A DNA stretch of 64,000 nucleotides from Mercenaria mercenaria (GCF_021730395.1 NC_069373.1:46404501-46468500); one strand, 5' to 3'. Numbered from the stretch's first letter, positions 23,401 through 31,900 are shown. Notes: generated by a model not told the origin, from the letters alone. Numbers and translations are program-made.

Positions 23401-26400
23401 GAAAGAAACAAAAATACGGGAACAAAAATGAAAACGAAAAGAAAAGAAAACACTAAAAAGACAAAAATATGAAAAAATACTCACGAGGATTCGAATCCAC
23501 AAAATGATTTGCTTATATCCAGGTGTTATCTGCGTATTACCCGACTGAGCTATGTTGCCATAAAATCACAGGATATTTAAGGTGAAAGAAATGCTAATAT
23601 TTACTTAGAAGGTAATGTGTAAAATAGAAAAAAGTGGAAACTTCACAGGTCGCCCAACACGACAAAAACGAAAATGTTGTAGGCTCGGTTTGATTGAGCC
23701 TGTTCATGGACGGTAGTGGAAATGCATGCTACCGTCCACGCCCTCTAGCCCCGGGTTGAGCAGAACTCAACATTTACACATTTTGTAAGCATTATAGATT
23801 GGTATTTCATCGGTTATCATGAAATATAATCGTCCTCGCCTTTTCGGCTAGAATCTCGTTATCACTGGGGATTAGTATAAAGATGACTATATTTGTTGTT
23901 GTTGTTGTTTTACCGGTACTTAAAATTAGTGTAAAATAAATCACCCTTCCCACGCTTTTAAAGTAGATCTCTAATCTCTAATCCTTTTTTTTATGATCGG
24001 CACCTCCCGTGATACGATAAGCGGAGATAGCCGAACCATAATGATCTACAACACTCGTTAAAAATATCCGATAGTGATCGATATTTAGCTAGACGGTCTA
24101 AGGGAGACAACAATGTATAGCGTTGATCTCGATAAACAAGGAAAGATAATAGAATCGATTTTTGCCCAATTCTTCAGTATATGCTTAAATAACTTCCTGT
24201 AAGGAAATGCATTCAGACTATAAATGTTCAAACTTAACATGTCGAAAGTATCAAAGCCTATTCATTCATATATGTTATATCGGGGATGCAATAAACTTAA
24301 ACATACTTTTCAAATCTTTCACGTGTTCCACAGCCAGAAAAGCTATCTGCTTTGAAAGACTTGTGACGTCTTACAAACTAATAACTGTCTGCCTTTGTGT
24401 GTTTGCTTCATGATATGATATCAGTTTGTTGTTAACTTAAAACGACAATGCACAATAATCTCAGACGATGTCAGAATTCATATTACTTGCATAGGCTGTT
24501 CTATGGTTTTGTTCGGTGCCAAGTTCGATTTGAATAGGGTTAGCAAAGAAGAGATATTCCAAAAGAAATAGAACGTTCCTATATTATAAAACAGTTGTAA
24601 CTATGGCTACTCAGCTTTTGATAAATCATTGAAAGAAAAACTATGTAGATTGAACATTCTATTATTTTACTGGAAAAAAGCGACGGCAAAATATCTTAGT
24701 ACAGGGAGATGGTATATTAAATGAAAAGCCTGAAGATGTATTTTAATGAAATAGAATCAGTTAAAACACTATTAGAATAAAGGGACGATTTCTCATGAAA
24801 CACTTTATTATCAAATTGGATATAAATAACAAAAACATCAACCCGCCCGCTTAGCTCAATAGGGAGAGCGCAGATTTACGGATCGCGGGGTCGCGAGTTC
24901 GATCCCCGGGCGGGCCGTATATTCTCCGTGACGATTTGATAAAAGACATTGTGTCTGAAATCATTCGTCCTCCGCCTCTGATTTATGTGGGAGAGTTGGC
25001 ATTACTTGCAGAGAAGAGGTTTGTACTGGTACAGAATCTAGGAACACTGGTTAGTTAACTACCCGCAGTTACACACCTGAAATACTGTTGAAAAACGGCG
25101 TTAAACCTAAAACAAACAAACCAAAAGAAACATCAAGTTGATTTATCCAGAAACAATGTTTGTATTCCAGGTGGAGTGTTAGGTCATATAAGGGATGAAG
25201 TATTCAGAGCACTTACGCGATGTGACACAATCACCCATAAGGTAATCTCGGGTGAGTACTGCATTTTCCTTTATGCTAACTGGTAAAATACTAAAAAATA
25301 TAAGAGAAATATTTTCCTATATCACTCATTGTGTTTAGAAATATATTTAGTTCAGCTGAGCATGAAGTGGTCTTTGTGAGCTTTTGTGATCACGTTGCGT
25401 CCGTCGTTTGTCGTACGAGCGTCTGTCCGTTGGTCTGTAGTAAAGAGTTTCTATAAATGACATCTCAAAAATCACTGAAAGGATTTTGATGAAACTTTGA
25501 TACATGGATGTCCCCTGAGTGGTCCTCTACCAATGTTGTTCAAACGATTCTTCCTGATTACACAAAGGGGCCACCGGAGCTAAAAATGGAGAATTATTCC
25601 GACGACATCTTCCCATAGACTTTCATAGTTTGAATACTAGTATATAGGTTCTCTAGTCCTGTCCCTATTGGGAAAATGATGTGATATCAACACATCAAAG
25701 AACTATTTATCAAACAAGAAGATTTTTCCCTTTATGTATGCAGTGGAAAAATCTTCTTGTTTGATACATAGTTCTTTGATGTTGTCATATCACATCATTT
25801 TTCCAATAGGGACAGGACTAGAGAACCTATACACTAGTATTCAAACTGTGAAAGTCATTTGGAACACGATAATGCGATGAAAGATTTGTATAAAGATACT
25901 GTCAATAAAGTTAAAATAAATCTCAAACAGTTAGTTTTTCCAATTGTGAGATCTGAGTAGAATACGATTTATAAATAAATAGCTAGGCTAGAGCGAGTTG
26001 ACATGAACATGGTTAAACATTTGCCTATAGAGTCGTCTTGTAATAAACAATGACATTTTAGTCTCGTTAACTGACCAAAGCTGTATGTTCAAGTTTGTGA
26101 AAGCCAGTTGGTTGCAAGTTCACAATTACATGTACAATTAATTAACAAACAGAGAATTTATTCGTACAAACCACCGTAATCAGACCCTTAACAGATGAGC
26201 GTACGTAGTTCACATAGATACAATAATAATTGTCTAATGCACTATGTTGGTTTTCCCATGGTGCGGCTCAAATGTGAATGTCGATACCCAATCCTAAAGT
26301 CAGTTTCACAAACATTACTGAACGAAGAATGCGAATCCTGGACATTCTGTACTTCTTTTTAGCAAAATTTTCTAAAATTCAATGCATATATAAGTAAACT

Positions 26401-26717
26401 TTCAATTTTTTGTAGGGTAATAAATATATTTCATATGCTGTTCAATTTTCATGCAAAACACCCATTTTTCCTATGATTTGTCCCGCTTGATTTTGTCTTC
26501 AAAATATGGAGAAGATCTTTAATTTATTGTATTGAAAATTTCAGAAAACATAGAAATTATTCTTGGCATTAATGACATGGTTACTGACCACTGTGGAAGA
26601 CGTAATTCTGAGCTGGCTGAAATGGAAGCAGGTTTTGAACAAGAGAATAAAAGGAAACTTTTGAAGCAGGCGTTATTTGATCTTCACAAAAAGGCACTAT
26701 TTTATGAATTTATCTAA
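14314..26717 (+). CDS. Uncharacterised spliced gene, about 138 residues seen, five cysteines, 5' end missing
   Basis: Four exons (14314-14402, 16038-16113, 25171-25251, 26545-26717) each have AG acceptors and, except the last, GT donors (GTAAGT, GTAAGT, GTGAGT). Their phases join without a break. Counting from the first full codon of exon 2, cysteines lie at 7, 17, 55, 72 and 98; Cys55 is created across the exon 3/4 junction. The chain is rich in charged helical segments, with no transmembrane span or recognisable domain. IAFAGHC at the N-terminal edge could be the end of a signal peptide, which would make it a small secreted helical protein; that is inference. Introns are 1.6, 9.1 and 1.3 kb and full of repeats. 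A paralogous last exon at 5158 and an exon-2-like segment at 19035 suggest a duplicated family. Function unknown. Confidence 0.72.
14403..16037. other. Intron between exons 2 and 3
   Basis: 1.6 kb of AT-rich sequence with a short (AC)n near 15282. No repeat element with clear ends and no RNA gene is seen. Confidence 0.6.
16038..16113 (+). CDS. Exon 3 of the unknown gene
   Basis: Acceptor TTTTATTGTAG; donor GTAAGT at 16114. It encodes 25 acidic helical residues beginning AIQEEDDATVDKMEN and ending GEQFK, plus one base (T) that joins GT of exon 4 to form cysteine. Confidence 0.74.
16114..17739. other. Intron 3, first part, with a decayed repeat
   Basis: About 16730-17110 contains GTCACAGTGACCTGG and similar boxes of the GTCA-rich repeat class, without clear ends. 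A T/G-rich tract lies near 16387-16420 and (CA)n near 17327-17338. No exon seen. Confidence 0.5.
17740..18516 (+). mobile_element. Tandem-core repeat element, TATGCCCCCCGAAGGGAGGC end
   Basis: Four units of about 163-168 bp start GTGTCCGGTCCATATCTTTG near 17826, 17988, 18151 and 18319. Each contains ACCACAGTAAGACGACGTGT and CAAAGGTCAAGGTCACACTT. The element opens with a small hairpin of C and G runs and closes near GGAGACAGCTCTTGTT. A terminal fragment of a related copy in reverse lies at 32040-32180. Both frames across 17610-17936 are non-coding repeat. Confidence 0.78.
18735..18870 (+). repeat. Degenerate short-period repeat (CGATGGTGAAAA type)
   Basis: Loose repetition of ACGAAACTAC, GATGGTNAAAGT and CGAAA words with a period of about 12-15 bp. 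An open frame of 85 residues crosses it only because the words lack stops. Confidence 0.6.
19035..19152 (+). pseudogene. Exon-2-like segment in intron 3, no donor
   Basis: An acceptor TTTATTCAG is followed by CTTCTGCTTTTTGG, which resembles the first bases of exon 2 (CAATAGCTTTTGCTGG), in the same phase. The translation SAFWYTENRC, then PDNEGKSWHDL, ending IDKIRDVT, parallels exon 2 in C-x-acidic-S and I(E/D)xx(V/I)R(K/D)xVT. Where exon 2 has ACT followed by a GT donor, this copy has ACTTTAC and no donor. A MITE with a 9-bp duplication starts at 19146 and supplies an early TGA; without it the frame would also stop soon after. It is a relic or an alternative terminal exon of a duplicated gene. 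It could also be chance similarity. Confidence 0.42.
19146..19549. mobile_element. 404-bp MITE with 9-bp target duplication and an internal tRNA-like module
   Basis: The terminal inverted repeats read CAGTCTGACTAAAGTAC at the left and GTACTTAAATCAGATTG at the right. TTACTTTAC is duplicated at 19137-19145 and 19550-19558. Inner arms around GAACGACCTATTC and GAATGGGTCGTTC are also inverted. No coding capacity. It sits directly against the exon-2-like segment. Confidence 0.78.
19326..19397 (+). tRNA. tRNA-like sequence (Lys-like, probably a pseudogene)
   Basis: An A-box-like TAGCTCAGTCGGTAGG, an anticodon arm CACTT-TCTTTGT-AAGTG (TTT in the anticodon position, but C instead of the invariant T33) and a T arm CCGGG-TCCGAGC-CCTGG are visible. 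The acceptor stem does not pair, so it is a tRNA-derived module inside the MITE and not a working gene. Confidence 0.5.
19928..20573. mobile_element. MITE with GGTGGCAGGGGAG terminal inverted repeats
   Basis: The left end TTTAGGTGGCAGGGGAGTG is matched inverted at the right end by CGCTCCCCTGCCACCTTTAA. The element is about 646 bp. The open frames inside (20174-20362 and antisense) show no transposase motif. Confidence 0.72.
20580..21094. other. Intron 3 stretch, nothing recognised
   Basis: AT-rich, no exon or element ends seen. Confidence 0.45.
21095..21525. repeat. Dispersed repeat copy A (relative of 47625-48205)
   Basis: It shares an ordered series of words with 47625-48205: CCTGTC(A/C)(T/A)GGTCAAATTTAAAT, ATATTTCAC(A/G)ACAGT, TGAATAAAAAGAA-like, CTGTTTATCA(A/G)TATTGT and CAGTAAACAATGATT. 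The order is conserved, but the second copy is longer. I cannot place the element class. Confidence 0.65.
21526..22141. other. Intron 3 stretch, nothing recognised
   Basis: AT-rich. Contains repeated GTTATTAG and CGAATACTCGGACA words suggestive of an old repeat, but no ends could be set. Confidence 0.4.
22276..22344 (+). tRNA. tRNA-like module in the left arm
   Basis: A-box-like GACGTAGTGGTAAGATG and B box GGGTTCGAATTTT at normal spacing. The anticodon stem does not pair, so it is a pseudo-tRNA or SINE-like promoter, not a functional tRNA. Confidence 0.4.
22619..22649 (+). repeat. Poly(T)12-poly(G)19 tract
   Basis: An uninterrupted run of T followed by a run of 19 G lies between the two tRNA-like modules. 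Such G runs are prone to sequencing error and to G-quadruplex formation. Confidence 0.9.
22659..22730 (-). tRNA. tRNA-like module in the right arm
   Basis: On the minus strand, an A-box-like TAGCTGTGCGGAAAAAGCG and a perfect B-box GGTTCGAGTCC are present. The stems pair poorly. It lies at about the same distance from its end of the element as the + module does from the other. Confidence 0.42.
22845..22968. repeat. Palindromic insertion (28-bp arms)
   Basis: TTGACCTGTCAAAAATG and CCCGGCTTT near 22860-22890 are mirrored by AAAGCCGGG and CATTTTTGACAGGTCA near 22930-22955, leaving a loop of about 40 bases. It splits an otherwise continuous terminal repeat of the surrounding element. Confidence 0.7.
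23109..23189 (+). tRNA. tRNA-like module, left arm of the second element
   Basis: A box TAGCTCAGTGGTAAAGC and B box GGGTTCGAAACAC are present about 54 bases apart. The anticodon and acceptor stems do not pair cleanly. Confidence 0.42.
23481..23559 (-). tRNA. tRNA-like module, right arm of the second element
   Basis: On the minus strand, GGCAACATAGCTCAGTCGGG gives the acceptor start and A box, and GGATTCGAATCCTCG gives the B-box region. The anticodon arm is not well paired. Pseudo-tRNA. Confidence 0.45.
23666..23776 (+). repeat. Compact repeat able to fold into several hairpins
   Basis: Within 110 bases there are AAATGTTG/CAACATTT as an outer stem, GGCTC/GAGCC, GGACGGTAG/CTACCGTCC (loop TGGAAATGCATG) and GTTGAG/CTCAAC (loop CAGAA), the last competing with the outer stem. 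It could be a small MITE or a structured non-coding RNA. No known RNA family is recognised. Confidence 0.5.
24060..24190 (+). repeat. Dispersed repeat, inverted copy at 54575-54715
   Basis: CGATATTTAGCTAGACGGTC, GGGAGACAACAATGTATAGC and GATAATAGAATCGATTTTT recur in order, reverse complemented, in the other copy. Short internal or terminal part of an unclassified element. Confidence 0.7.
24842..25127 (+). mobile_element. tRNA-derived SINE with 9-bp target duplication
   Basis: The head is a tRNA-like segment (GCCCGCTTAGCTCAATAGGG to TTCGATCCCCGGGCGGGC) whose 7-bp acceptor stem pairs fully apart from one G-T pair. A tRNA-unrelated body follows, then a tail near AAAACGGCGTTAAACC with AAACAAACAAACC. 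AAACATCAA is duplicated at 24833-24841 and 25128-25136. The build matches tRNA-derived SINEs widespread in bivalves (I would compare with the Meta/RUDI group). It ends 34 bases before the last base of the exon 4 acceptor. Confidence 0.88.
25171..25251 (+). CDS. Exon 4 of the unknown gene
   Basis: Acceptor TTTGTATTCCAG; donor GTGAGT at 25252. GT completes the split cysteine codon, then 26 residues follow (GVLGHIRDEVFRALTRCDTI to KVIS), with one base left over. The sequence is helical and carries one more cysteine. Confidence 0.74.
25345..25617 (+). repeat. Truncated copy of the AGCTCACCTG-type element
   Basis: TGTGAGCTTTTGTGATCACG with GCGTCCGTCG and GTCTGTCCGTTGGTCTG matches the left part of the 11541 and 32221 elements. 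The copy runs straight into the large inverted repeat and has no right end. Confidence 0.6.
25618..25856. repeat. Long near-perfect inverted repeat (112-base arms, 15-base loop)
   Basis: 25618-25729 and 25745-25856 are reverse complements with about seven mismatches by eye (roughly 94 percent). They run from GACTTTCATAGTTTGAATAC to AGAAGATTTTTCC around the loop CTTTATGTATGCAGT. It lies in intron 4 of the unknown gene. Confidence 0.9.
25857..26544. other. Rest of intron 4
   Basis: AT-rich. It holds only a 33-base remnant of the fold-back MITE end (26238-26270, ACTATGTTGGTTTTCCCATG then GTGCGGCTCA). The left half of that MITE is absent. Confidence 0.6.
26545..26717 (+). CDS. Last exon of the unknown gene
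   Basis: Acceptor AAAATTTCAG. AA completes a glutamate codon, then 56 residues (NIEIILGINDMVTDHCGRRN to ALFYEFI) run to TAA at 26715. It contains the conserved HC also found in the 5158 exon and ends in a basic amphipathic helix. No canonical AATAAA follows closely. A SINE starts 90 bases downstream. Confidence 0.74.
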
Positions 26718-26807
26718 CGCGCATTTTAATCTTTCTTCATTTTCCAGTTTTCTAAAGAGTTCTGGATACGTCGATTTATCACAACAGAATATATTCATTT
26801 AAAATGT

Positions 26808-27147
26808 GTGTGTGTGTGTGCGTGTGCGTGTGCGTGTGTGTTCGAGTTTAACGTCTTTCTCAACATTATTTCTGTCATATGAACGACGGTGTCTACTTGT
26901 AGCAGTGAGCACAATGCCCGACTTTATATTGCTGCCTTACTTGAATATCACGCCGAAGACACATGACATGATACCCCACCCAGTCACATTATACTGACAG
27001 CGGGCTGACCAGTCCTAGTACTATCCTCTTAATGCTGAGCGCCAAGCGAGGAAGCTACTAGTACCATTTTTACGTCTTTGGTCAGGGATCGAACCCACGA
27101 CCTCCCGCACTCGAAGCGGACGCTCTACCACTAAGCTACCGAAGCGG
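26808..27147 (-). mobile_element. tRNA-derived SINE with (CA)n tail and 9-bp target duplication
   Basis: Read on the minus strand, the head GGTAGCTTAGTGGTAGAGCG and GTGGGTTCGATCCC is tRNA-like. The body follows, and the 3' end GACGTTAAACTCGAACACAC passes into a (CA)n tail that appears as (TG)n at 26808-26842. TTAAAATGT is duplicated at 26799-26807 and 27148-27156. The frame at 26806-26997 is SINE sequence. Confidence 0.88.
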
Positions 27148-27229
27148 TTAAAATGTATAAATAGGAACTATGTTGAAACATTACATAGAAATATGTATCT
27201 ATAATGATTATCCTGAAAGTGTCTTGAAC

Positions 27230-27345
27230 AGACGCAATCAACTTATGAACAGACTCAATCAAACCGAGTCTGCTATTATTGTACTTGGTTGCATTCTATG
27301 CTTCCAAAGAATCTTTTTACAGATCTTATTGATGCTTTACTCTGT
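27230..27345 (+). repeat. Dispersed repeat fragment (AACAGACTNAATCAAACCGA family)
   Basis: ATGAACAGACTCAATCAAAC followed by CTTGGTTGCATTCTATGCTT and ATCTTTTTACAGAT. Longer copies lie at 34960-35175, 37360-37560 and 37625-37830. Confidence 0.75.
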
Positions 27346-27441
27346 GTTTGACAATATGAAATCACTATAAATTTCGGATATTTAAAATCTATATGATTTG
27401 TAAACCTGTTACTTTATGAAAACTTTATTCTTTTATTTCAG

Positions 27442-27599
27442 AAGTAAATACTTCCAAGTTCCAATCATGCTGGCAAGAAATCGACCAGAATTTGCTATAC
27501 AATGACCAGTTGCATTTGAAACTTTCGATGATTTCTTATTTAAATGTGAAGTTACTCTTTATAATTAAAAGCATCATATTGCAAAGAACACTCAAATGA
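27442..27599 (+). CDS. Possible alternative terminal exon of the unknown gene
   Basis: Acceptor CTTTTATTTCAG is followed by AA in the same phase as the 26545 exon. From exon 4 the frame would read E-VNTSKFQSCWQEIDQNLLYN and on for 52 residues to TGA at 27597. It does not resemble the 5158 or 26545 exons. The only support is the acceptor, the phase and the open frame, so it may be chance. Confidence 0.22.
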
Positions 27600-29685
27600 A
27601 TTGTTTCCATTTTGAACTTTTTAATGACTGCTTAAATATAGATAACATTACTTCTTGCCAGTAAGCGATTTTGAGACGAAAACAGACACGCAAAATGGAC
27701 ATGAGTCAGAAACAAAAAAAAAATTAAATTCTGCTTTGGGAAGGGCATACCATGCAACACGACATGTTAAATATTTGGTTACAGTAAAATGCAAAACATT
27801 TTGGTGTATCATTTTACAAAACAAATCTGTAAGTATATATGGGTATTAAGTTAACAATACAATTACATTGAAATACCCAAGAAACAGGTCCGTTTAAATT
27901 TCAAGTCGGACTGTTATTCGATTACTTTAATTACTATACTAGCTAGTGATGTGAAACTTTTAACAGGAACAGTGACTTCTATACTCAAGTTCTGGAAACC
28001 CTCTAAACGATTTTTATAACGATACTATGGTTTTTTCAAACTTTCATAGAAACATTGAACACTAAATAAACAATTTGCAGAAACTTTAAAAGAAACATTT
28101 CGTAATAACTTTGGCAAAAAAAGTTTTCTTAAAACTTTTATGCAGAGAATTATATCTTAACAATTATTTTCTCTCTTTATATAGTTCAGAAACCAGTCAA
28201 ACTTTCTGTTTTGCTGCAACATGTACATGTTTATTTTTAGAGGAATAAAGTAAAGTGTTGCATGGTACCTTTTTCAGCTTCTTTTACTATGTTATGTTTT
28301 TTTCTGTCCACATGTTGTTATATTTTGGTTTTTTATATGTATGATTGTTACCAATAGTTTTATATAGAGCTATATATGTTATTCGGTTTGCGTTGAATAC
28401 GTAACAGTCTACCCCTTATTATTTAAGGCATCGAATCTGTTAATTAAAACGTTTTCCTGTCTGTTTGGTGTGGTTTGTCCTGAACAAAATAATACTATAT
28501 CGTAAGTTTTGCATTATTTAGACTAGAAAATCTACTGTTTAATCCACATTTTCCGTAACAAATTTGTTTCCCTAGATTTTAAACAAAAACATCTGCAGGA
28601 TTTTTGAATTGTCAGTTTATCTAAACTAAATGTAAATTTCGACCAATCTGGACACCATAAATAATTTATTTAAATTTTGGATAATTTGTTGATGGATAGT
28701 TATATGTGCATGTCTTAAATAGCGTGAATGTAAAATTTCAATGAAAGAAAATGTAAACTCTAAACAATAATGTAAACATTTCTAAACCGATATTTTAAAA
28801 AATTGTGTTTTGTCCGATTTTTACAATGGGAATAAGACATTTTTTGTGGCCATAGAATTAACACTTATCGATTATTACCACCTTACTGACCACCAAATTG
28901 AGTAGTAGTTTGTAATTGACAGGCAGAATGCTACATTATCATATACTTATAAAAGACTTCTACGAACGAACCCAGCAGAATTCTAAATTCGACGAAAAGA
29001 AAATATCAATTATAATTCAAATGATTTAGTAAATGATAGAGATCACAAAATATTATGGTACAGTTGTACGACAGTTTGTTTTTCCAAGGCAGAACACCCA
29101 CGTATCAGACTGTACTTGTTTCAAAATACATGATATCGAAGTTTACATTTATAAGATATGACTAATTTTTGTATCAGAAGTTTGTGTGTATACTAGGATT
29201 GTCCCATGTGAATTTGTCTTCGTTCTGTTTTCCTTTTCTAATAAACTTCTTCATGCTTTTGATAGAGTTTTCACTTGTTATCAACCTAATTTATTTTACT
29301 TTTTTTATGAACAACTATTCACTGTTCTGTACATAAGCATTATGTACATTCAATATGCCGTACTGGGCCCGTTTCACAGAAGTTCATAACTTTCATCCAA
29401 AGTACTCACCTAAGTATGAACTTTTAAAACATATTTGTTTCATAGGATTTAACTTATACCCTTTGAAAGCGTCGTGCATTCGTTTATTCCTAAGTTCTCC
29501 AACTTTGTCTTAAGGATGCAAATTTTTCTACAATTAAGAATTTTTTCATACTCTGTGAGCCCGAAGAACGTTAGTTTAAAAGGCAAACAAGAGCAGAAAA
29601 AAACACAAGTCACCATATTCGTTGTATTTTATTGCCCATTTTCTTCACCCACTGTTTAAGCATTTCTGAAATTAAGTAAAAATGA
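27600..29685. other. Intergenic, nothing recognised
   Basis: 2 kb of AT-rich sequence (short ATG frames at 27655, 29186 and 29474 lack exon signals). No element ends, RNA genes or tandem repeats seen. Confidence 0.5.
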
Positions 29686-31900
29686 AACAAGAGGGCCAAT
29701 ATGACCCTAGGTCGCTTACCTGAATAACATACCATAACAGTGTAAACATGTTTGACCTAGTGATTTCATGTTAACAAATATTCTGACCAATTTTCATTAA
29801 GACTGGACCAAAATGTGGCCTCTTGAGTGTAAACAAGCATTTTCTTTTATTTGACCTAGTGACCTAGTTTGCGACCCACATGACCCAGATTAAAACTCGT
29901 CCAAGATTTCTGACAAAGTTTGGGGACGATTGGAGCAAAACAGTGGCCTCTAGAGTGTAAACAAGTGTTTCCTATGACTTGACTTAGTGACCTAGGTTTA
30001 GACTCCACGTGACCCAGATTCAAAATCATTAAATACTTTATGAAAATAAACATCTTGACCAAGTTTTATGAAGATTAAGAATTTTGCCCCTTCAATGTAA
30101 CAAAGCTTTTTTAATTGAGCAAATGACCTAGGTTTCGATCCCACAGGGCCCAGATAAAATGTAATCCGAGATTTCATGAAGACAAACTTGACTAAGTTTC
30201 GTGCACATCAGATAAAAAAATGCAGATTCAAACTTGAGGTAGAGGTCATCAAAACAAACATTCTGACCAATTCTCATGAGTTTCAAATTTAAACTGTGGA
30301 CTCTAGCGGGTTAAAAAGATTTTCCTTTGATCTAGCCTAACAAACTAGTAACTGACCCCACATAACCCAGTTTCAAATTTTTCCTAGAGATCATCAAGAT
30401 TAACATTCTGACCAATTTTCATAAAGATTGGGTCACAATTGTAGCGTAGCCTCTAGAGTGTTAACAAGCTTTTCTTTGATTTGACCCGGTGACCTAGTTT
30501 TGACCCCACATGACCCAGATTAAAACTCGTCCAAGATTTCATAAAAACAAATTTTCTGACAAAGTTTAAGAAAGATTTGGGCAAACGGTGGCCTAGAGCG
30601 TAAACAATCTTCTCCTTTGACTTGACCAAGTGACCTAGAGTTTGACCCTACATGACCCCACATGACCCAGATATAAATTGTTCTAAGGTTTTATGAAGAC
30701 AAACATTCTGACTACGTTTCATGCACATCAGATGAAAAATGCAACCCCTATTGCATACACAATGTTTTTCTTTGATTTGACCAGGTTTATCTAGTTTTTG
30801 ACCCCACATATTCGAAACTGACCTAGATTGAATCAAGAGAATCATTCTGATTAAATTTCACAAATATCCAGTCAAAAATTTAGCCCCTATTGCACACACA
30901 GGGTTTCTCCTTGATTTGACCGAGTGACCTAGTTTTTTTACCCCAGATTACCCATATTCAAACTTTACCTAGATTTTATCTAGACAAACATTCAATCCAA
31001 TTCTCATGAGTTTCAAACGTAAAATGTGGTGCTTGGAGTGTTAAAAAGACTTTCCTTTGATCTGGCCTAGCGATCTAGTTTTTGACCCCACATTACCCAG
31101 ATTCAAAATTGGTCTAAAGATTATTAAGATAAACATTCTGACGAAGTTTTATAAAGATAGGGTCATAAATGTGGCCTCTAGTATGTTAACAAAGTTTTCC
31201 TTTGATTTGACCGGATGATCTAGTTTTTGACCCCGCATAACCCAGATTCAAATTTGAGGTAGAGGTCATCAAAACAAATATTCTGACCAATTTTCATGAG
31301 TTTCAAACTTAAACTGTGGACTCTAGAGGGTTAAAAAGATTTTCCTTTGATGTAGCCTAATGACCTAGTTTCTGACCCCACATAACCCAATTTCAATTTT
31401 TCCTAGAAGTCATCAAGATAAACATTCTGACCAATTTTCATAAAGATTAGATCACAACTGTAGCCTATAGCCTCTAGAGTGTTATCGGCGATATATGACC
31501 ATTTTTGTGTCGATTCGCCGTAAAACCCAACTCACTCACTCACTCAATCTAGAGTGTTAACAAGCTTTTCCTTTGATTTGAAAGGGTGGCCTAGTTTTTG
31601 ACCCCACATGACCCAGATTCAAATTTGACGTAGAAGTTATCAAGACAAATATTTTGACTAACTCCCATAAGTTTCAAACTTAAATTGTGGAATCTAGAGG
31701 GTTAACAAGATTTTCCTTTGATCTAATCTACTGACCTAGTTTTTGAACCCACATGACCCAGTTTCAAACTTGACCTAGAGATCAATAAGACAAACAACCT
31801 GATCAAGTTTTATAAAAATTGTATTACAACTGTGGCCTCTGTGGCGCACAACGCCGGACGCCGGACAATGATCGGTCACAATAGCTCATTCTGAGCTCAT
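29686..31900 (-). mobile_element. Long tandem-core repeat element, reversed
   Basis: It begins AAACAAGAGGGCCAATATGA then GACCTAGGTCGCTTACCTGA-like sequence, the reverse of the right end of the 11541 element. It ends near ATAGCTCATTCTGAGCTCAT. Between are about fourteen degenerate units of roughly 150 bp with TGACCTAGTTTTTGACCCCA, ACATGACCCAGATTCAAA and ACATTCTGACCAA boxes. A short SINE piece is inserted at 31485. Non-coding. Confidence 0.8.
31485..31547 (+). mobile_element. 5'-truncated SINE inserted in the tandem units
   Basis: A 63-bp insert ending TAAAACCCAACTCACTCACT then CACTCAA is flanked by a 12-bp duplication TCTAGAGTGTTA (31473-31484 and 31548-31559). The simple tail and the duplication show target-primed insertion of a heavily truncated copy. 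Confidence 0.82.

Larger units (their letters stand above)
23080..23585. mobile_element. Second inverted element with inward-facing tRNA-like ends
   Basis: The left part TAAATATTTCTAGATTTTG then TAGCTCAGTGGTAAAGC (tRNA-like 23109-23189, +) is mirrored at the right by GACTGAGCTATGTTGCCATA then AAATCACAGGATATTTA (tRNA-like 23481-23559, -). The similarity between arms includes sequence outside the tRNA-like part, so the two arms form one inverted repeat. Confidence 0.55.

Noticed and set aside
24842-24917. Apparent tRNA gene with a well-paired acceptor stem
   Set aside because: The T stem and anticodon arm pair poorly. The segment is followed by a SINE body, tail and target duplication, so it is a SINE head.
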